This document shows positions 5,563-7,793 of a stretch of DNA of 7,793 nt, piece by piece. Every line of letters begins with the position of its first letter. Position 1 is the stretch's first letter. The stretch is from Azoarcus sp. (GTDB lineage Bacteria; Pseudomonadota; Gammaproteobacteria; Burkholderiales; Rhodocyclaceae), in assembly GCA_031259795.1 (NCBI GenBank), contig JAIRLA010000308.1, positions 1-7,793 on the forward strand, read 5' to 3'. The notes beneath the pieces are model-generated. The model was given only the letters and a program-made list of their open reading frames with translations, ran no database searches and was not told the origin of the DNA. Position numbers and translations under genes: made by a program.

Positions 5563-6258
5563 ATGAATCAGGACGAACTCAAAAAAGCCGCCGCGCGCGC
5601 CGCGCTCGCCGAACTCGCAGCGCTCCCGCCGCACAGCCTCATCGGCATCGGCACCGGCTCCACCGTCGACCACTTCATCGACGCCCTCGCCGGCAGCGGC
5701 ACGCGCATCCGGGGCGCGGTCTCCAGCTCCGAAGCCAGCTCGGAACGGCTGGCCGCGCACGGCATCCCGCTCGTGCGCCTCGACGACGCCGAAACCCTGC
5801 CCCTCTACATCGACGGCGCGGACGAAATCGACCACGGCTTCAACATGATAAAAGGCGGCGGCGGCGCGCTCACCCGCGAAAAAATCATCGCCGCCGCCGC
5901 GCAACGCTTCATCTGCATCTGCGACGCCAGCAAACGCGTCGCCACCCTCGGGCGCTTCCCGTTGCCGGTCGAAGTCATCCCGATGGCCCGCGTCCAGGTC
6001 GCGCGCGAAATCGTCCGTCTCACCGGCGGCGAGGCGCGCTGGCGCGAAGGCTTCATCACCGACAACGGCAACTGCATCCTCGACATCCACGGCCTCGCCA
6101 TCGCCGACCCGCGCGCACTCGAATCCGACCTCAACCAGATCGCCGGCGTGGTCAGCAATGGCCTGTTCGCGCGCCGTGGCGCCGACGTACTGCTGCTCGC
6201 CGCGGCGGAACGGGTGTGGCGCGGCGAACGTCAGTCCTCCGCCGCGAGCAGCCGGTAA
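5563..6258 (+). CDS. rpiA: Ribose-5-phosphate isomerase A
   Basis: A 231-residue cytoplasmic enzyme interconverting ribose 5-phosphate and ribulose 5-phosphate in the non-oxidative pentose phosphate pathway. Phosphate-binding GIGTGST is at 28-34 and SSEASS at 55-60. The active-site block is complete: YIDGADEID (82-90) with D84 and D87, [11 protein letters not shown] with K97 and E106, matching the Asp, Asp, Lys and Glu residues of the E. coli enzyme. [11 protein letters not shown] (132-142) and DNGN (167-170) are also conserved. The last dozen residues ([10 protein letters not shown]) go a little past the usual end. Only 7 bp, mostly A, separate it from ccsB, and no Shine-Dalgarno sequence is seen, so it may depend on translation of ccsB. 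Its 3' end overlaps the convergent Nudix gene by 28 bp. Confidence 0.96.
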   Translation: MNQDELKKAAARAALAELAALPPHSLIGIGTGSTVDHFIDALAGSGTRIRGAVSSSEASSERLAAHGIPLVRLDDAETLPLYIDGADEIDHGFNMIKGGGGALTREKIIAAAAQRFICICDASKRVATLGRFPLPVEVIPMARVQVAREIVRLTGGEARWREGFITDNGNCILDIHGLAIADPRALESDLNQIAGVVSNGLFARRGADVLLLAAAERVWRGERQSSAASSR

Positions 6259-6875
6259 AGCGACATCAGCATCCCCGCTGTCGCGCCCCAGATAAAGTAA
6301 TCGCCGTAAGGCATGGCATGGAAATGGCGCAGTTCGCCCCCCACGCGCAATGAGTAGCGCTGGTGCCTGGCCGGATCGAGAAAATGCGCCAGCGGCACTT
6401 CAAAAACCTCCGCCACCTCGAAATCGTCCAGCCGCAGCGCCAGCGGCGGGCGCGACAGACCGACCACCGGCGTGACGCGAAAGCCCGTGCCGGTCAGGTA
6501 ATCCGGCAAGCGCCCGATGACTTCCACCCGCTCCGGCGGCAAGCCGATTTCCTCTTCCGTCTCGCGCAACGCCGCGGCTTCCGCCGAAACATCGCCCGCC
6601 TCCATTCCGCCGCCGGGAAAGCTGATCTGTCCCGGATGATGGTGCAGATGATCGGTGCGCCGGGTAAGGAGCACCGTCAGCCCGTCCTCCCCGTCCCCGT
6701 GCAACACCAGCGGCACCAATACCGCCGCCGGGCGATGCCGCCCGCCGCCCGCGCCGGGCCCATCGCCGCTGGCGGCGGAGCCTTCCGCGCCAGTCCGCGC
6801 CAACAACCGGCGCAACCTGGAAAGGAACTCACCGACAGCCTCATCGCTGTTTTCCCGCATGGCGTCCATGAACAT
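6231..6875 (-). CDS. Nudix hydrolase, probable CoA pyrophosphatase (NudL/YeaB family)
   Basis: A 214-residue cytoplasmic Nudix protein. Family members hydrolyse the pyrophosphate bond of coenzyme A and its derivatives with Mg or Mn. The metal-binding box is seen as [27 protein letters not shown], with REtEEE at 104-109. It is preceded by the NudL-specific LLTRR (69-73) and [12 protein letters not shown] (78-89) signature. The C-terminal [13 protein letters not shown] stretch is also typical of the family. As in that family the Nudix spacing is not the classic G-x5-E-x7. Residues 30-47 are a low-complexity Gly/Ala linker. I start it at the ATG ending at 6875, which overlaps the upstream protease stop as TGATG; ATGs at 6869 and 6860 are alternatives. 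A longer reading to 7043 would run deep into the protease gene and carries no domain. Substrate is inferred from family only. Confidence 0.9.
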   Translation of the reverse strand: MFMDAMRENSDEAVGEFLSRLRRLLARTGAEGSAASGDGPGAGGGRHRPAAVLVPLVLHGDGEDGLTVLLTRRTDHLHHHPGQISFPGGGMEAGDVSAEAAALRETEEEIGLPPERVEVIGRLPDYLTGTGFRVTPVVGLSRPPLALRLDDFEVAEVFEVPLAHFLDPARHQRYSLRVGGELRHFHAMPYGDYFIWGATAGMLMSLYRLLAAED

Positions 6876-7588
6876 CAAAACTTTTTCTTCAAGCGCATCT
6901 GCTTGCCGCTGCGCCGCATCTCCATCTGTTCGAGCACGTTCATGCCGAGCAGCACGAACGGCATATCGTTTTCCGTCACCGCCGCGCTCACATTGCTGAA
7001 GCGCATACTCCCGACCTTCACCGCGCCCAGCGTCACCATCCACGTCCTCGTCACCCCGCCCGCCGTCATGCTCCGGCCCATCGGCTCATCCGCAAGCCTG
7101 ATGCCCAGGCGAAGCGCGTCGGAATAGCCAATCGCCACCGTCGTCGCCCCGGTGTCGACAAGAAAGCGAACCCTGCCGCCGTTGATCTCTCCCTCGGTCA
7201 TGAAATGGCCTTCTTCGTTCGCGTCGATCGTCATCTCCACGCCGCGCGCCAATACCTTCCTGGCCTCCTCGCCCGTCATCCGCCCCCCGACGCCTTGCTT
7301 GCCTCCACCCCCGTCCTTCTGGCGCACCACCCGCGCGCCCAAACGCAATTTGTGACGCAGCCCCTCGAACTCGACTATCGCGGTCTCGCCCTCGATCGCC
7401 AAGAGCTTGACACCTTCCGCCGTACTCTTCCCCACCGCCACCATCTGCGGCGCGCCGTTATCGACGACGAGCAAGGCTTTCCTGCCCAGGATTCCCGACA
7501 AGGCCAGATCAGCCGCGTCCGCCCCTCCCGCCAGCGTCACACCGGCCGCCAACGCCGCCAGCCAGCGGCACATCCCCGCGCGCCTCAC
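6875..7588 (-). CDS. Secreted retropepsin-like aspartic protease (single DTGA motif)
   Basis: A 237-residue protein with an N-terminal signal peptide (VRRAGMCRW, then an alanine/leucine core, cleavage after ADA near residue 25), so probably periplasmic. It has two parts. Residues about 27-88 (SGILGRKALLVVDNGAP... to HKLRLG) form a small beta-rich domain that reminds me of the GspC/PDZ-like periplasmic region. After a Gly-rich linker (92-102), residues 115-237 form a clan AA aspartic protease with FLVDTGATTVAIG; the catalytic Asp is at 145. A second conserved region is VLLGMNVLEQMEMR (212-225). One DTG per chain means it must dimerise to be active, as in retropepsins. Start: GTG at 7588 has GGAGGG at a 7-nt distance (plus-strand 7596-7601). 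ATGs at 7573, 7603 (with GGGAGGA too close) and 7747 are other options. The target is unknown. Confidence 0.85.
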   Translation of the reverse strand: MRRAGMCRWLAALAAGVTLAGGADAADLALSGILGRKALLVVDNGAPQMVAVGKSTAEGVKLLAIEGETAIVEFEGLRHKLRLGARVVRQKDGGGGKQGVGGRMTGEEARKVLARGVEMTIDANEEGHFMTEGEINGGRVRFLVDTGATTVAIGYSDALRLGIRLADEPMGRSMTAGGVTRTWMVTLGAVKVGSMRFSNVSAAVTENDMPFVLLGMNVLEQMEMRRSGKQMRLKKKF

Positions 7589-7595
7589 GTTCCAG

Positions 7596-7601
7596 CCCTC
7601 C
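7596..7601 (-). promoter_or_regulatory. Ribosome binding site deciding the protease start
   Basis: On the minus strand GGAGGG lies 7 nt before a GTG whose product starts with two arginines and a typical signal-peptide core. The ATG at 7603 overlaps this site and would add five residues. This favours the GTG start, but does not prove it. Confidence 0.5.
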
Positions 7602-7603
7602 AT

Positions 7604-7793
7604 TCCTCCCGGCTCCACGGCAGGCATGGGCGGATCGCCATCGCCCACTTTCGACGCCCTTTCGCGCCAGAGTCCACGATCCGGCAACAGCCGCCGGTTG
7701 ACTAAAGTATTGGACGCCACAAAATGCTCCCCAGTACAAAACAACATCTGGCGTGGATTTTATTATGACGTTTTCTATAACGCCAATCTTTCC
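7604..7793. other. Upstream region of the protease gene, AT-richer towards the window end
   Basis: No gene is supported here apart from a possible in-frame N-terminal extension of the protease frame up to 7747. From about 7700 the composition becomes visibly richer in A and T than the rest of the window, as expected of a promoter region. On the minus strand TTGGCG and an ATAATAAAAT stretch (plus 7758-7786) could be promoter parts, but the spacing is poor, so no promoter is called. Confidence 0.4.

Noticed and set aside
3617..5566. 649-codon plus-strand frame overlapping resB and ccsB
   Set aside because: The product is dominated by Arg, Pro and Ala, typical of an out-of-frame reading of GC-rich genes. 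The true frames there encode conserved membrane proteins.
7714..7785. Repeated ACGCCA/TGGCGT motif upstream of the protease gene
   Set aside because: The three 6-bp occurrences (7714-7719, 7749-7754, 7780-7785) are too short and irregularly spaced to call an operator.

Overview
The window looks like a chromosomal stretch of a GC-rich betaproteobacterium. The main reason is the block EngB GTPase / dihaem cytochrome c4 / ResB / CcsB, an order I know from betaproteobacteria that mature c-type cytochromes by System II. The family (for example Rhodocyclales or Nitrosomonadales) is my inference and cannot be fixed from the sequence alone.

Layout. Positions 1-874 hold no convincing gene. First comes a tandem array of nine 21-bp units (1-189), each with a 12-bp near-palindrome; it probably continues to the left of the window. 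Then comes a dense mosaic of interspersed repeats (about 209-839). It can be read as three composite elements made of two kinds of 'head' (A, a strong C/G hairpin; C, an ATTGC...GCAAT palindrome), a shared 13-bp hub, and a common inner segment. Next is engB on the minus strand (875-1489), divergent from a cytochrome c4 gene on the plus strand (1584-2219). A hairpin terminator follows, then resB (2334-4367), ccsB (4383-5555) and rpiA (5563-6258) in one tight plus-strand run. rpiA converges with, and overlaps by 28 bp, a minus-strand pair: a secreted single-domain retropepsin-like aspartic protease (6875-7588), then a NudL-type Nudix hydrolase (6231-6875), joined by a TGATG stop/start overlap.

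How the genes work together. ResB and CcsB form the System II haem-delivery and cytochrome c synthase complex in the inner membrane. Cytochrome c4, encoded immediately upstream, is a periplasmic dihaem electron carrier and a direct substrate of that complex. EngB is a ribosome assembly GTPase, RpiA is a pentose phosphate enzyme, and the Nudix protein probably trims CoA or related nucleotides; these look like housekeeping neighbours rather than parts of the cytochrome pathway.

I see no phage, plasmid, CRISPR, toxin or defence genes. The parts most worth a second look are the 21-bp palindromic array and the modular repeat mosaic, then the protease/Nudix coupling.
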